Below are positions 63,666 to 64,000 of a stretch of 64,000 nucleotides of DNA, one piece after another. Source of the stretch: Oscillospiraceae bacterium (GTDB lineage: Bacteria; Bacillota; Clostridia; Oscillospirales; JAAYXM01); NCBI GenBank assembly GCA_015067485.1, contig SVMJ01000003.1, positions 62,001 to 126,000 on the forward strand. The letters are read 5' to 3'. Both the position numbers and the translations under genes were made by a program. Under the pieces are notes generated by a model that was given only the letters and a program-made list of their open reading frames with translations, was not told the DNA's origin and searched no databases. The first letter of the stretch is position 1, and each line of letters begins with the position of its first letter.

Positions 63666-64000
63666 ATGAAATTACGGAAACCTTCCAAAACATTGTTGGT
63701 CACGCTGGGGCTGATCGTGTTTTGCGTGATTTATGTTGCAATTTCATCTGCCCGCTCCGCTCGTCTTCGTGTTGAGACAATTCCATCTCTTCCCACAACG
63801 CATCCTTCCGATACGCAGACGCAGAACCCTGTCAGTCAAATTGATTTTGATCGGGTTTTGATCACACCTGACAATGTGATAAGCGTGATCGCAGAAATGC
63901 ATCGGCCGGAACATTACTACTATGAAACCGAGTCGGAGTTGTTCGCAAAAGATGCTTCTGTCAAGTATTTCCACAAGGTTTGGCGCCAGGATGCGTGGAC
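63666..64000 (+). CDS. Membrane-anchored protein of unknown function (partial)
   Basis: The ATG at 63666 follows AAAGGAG. The frame is open to the window end (111 codons). One hydrophobic segment (about 9-27) is followed by a Thr/Pro-rich stretch and a HYYYETESELF region. It lies 18 bases after wecB, so it is likely co-transcribed with it. I cannot name the family from this fragment. Confidence 0.65.
   Translation, partial: MKLRKPSKTLLVTLGLIVFCVIYVAISSARSARLRVETIPSLPTTHPSDTQTQNPVSQIDFDRVLITPDNVISVIAEMHRPEHYYYETESELFAKDASVKYFHKVWRQDAW

Overview
The window looks like a chromosome segment of a spore-forming Clostridia member, probably near Oscillospirales. The evidence is two T-box leaders, a CwlD-type amidase, a DUF3794/LysM (SipL-like) spore protein, IreB, RemA, CarD, a DUF512 radical-SAM protein, a PASTA kinase with its PP2C phosphatase, and AGGAGG ribosome-binding sites with TTGACA-N17-TATAAT promoters. 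Most of the window is core housekeeping DNA. I see no prophage, insertion sequence or CRISPR array.

Layout. 1-3366 (minus): a leucine-type T-box operon with a LeuA-like protein that has lost its catalytic metal ligands, followed by a TIM-barrel/AMP-ligase fusion that runs off the left edge. 3531-5775: an SLH-domain gene frameshifted in its signal peptide, and a FAD oxidoreductase with a Rieske tail. 5921-6601: five tRNA genes on minus (Val-Asp-Phe-Gly-Cys) and a divergent tRNA-Ser. 6798-6993: an inverted-repeat element. 6996-10366: a divergent pair, a glycosidase-like protein and a PfoR-type membrane protein. 10416-31576 (minus): a long housekeeping region (radA, cwlD, thiN, rsgA, prkC, prpC, rlmN, rsmB, fmt, def, priA, rpoZ, remA, yicC, rseC, cdaR, cdaA, a class V aminotransferase with DUF3343, ispF, ispD, carD). 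31848-37313: ireB, a 99-aa unknown, sipL-like, a truncated GH20-like gene, two tiny ORFs and rnj. 37314-39428: tex.

39723-47055 is the most unusual part. It holds five tandem, diverged, apparently intact DegT/DnrJ/EryC1/StrS-type PLP aminotransferase paralogues of 445-451 aa. Three have a shared promoter architecture, an extended -10 with a fixed-distance ATTTGCAMAGAT box. They show highly-expressed-type codon usage and no sugar-nucleotide partner genes nearby.

47098-52175 (minus): gpsA, plsY, der, DUF512, rpmF and yceD. 52335-53781: a pseudouridine synthase and ybaK. 53778-62135: a T-box-controlled aromatic operon (two DAHP synthases, aroB, aroC, pheA, aroA and an aroE-aroK fusion), followed by a TSCPD-domain protein. 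62496-64000: a WecB-type epimerase and the start of a membrane-anchored protein.

The aromatic operon encodes every step from DAHP to chorismate and on to phenylpyruvate except dehydroquinate dehydratase. PrkC, PrpC and IreB form one signalling module split over two places. CdaA/CdaR would make and control c-di-AMP. Gene starts were chosen from ribosome-binding sites and stop/start overlaps. Functions rest on recognised motifs, because no database search could be run.
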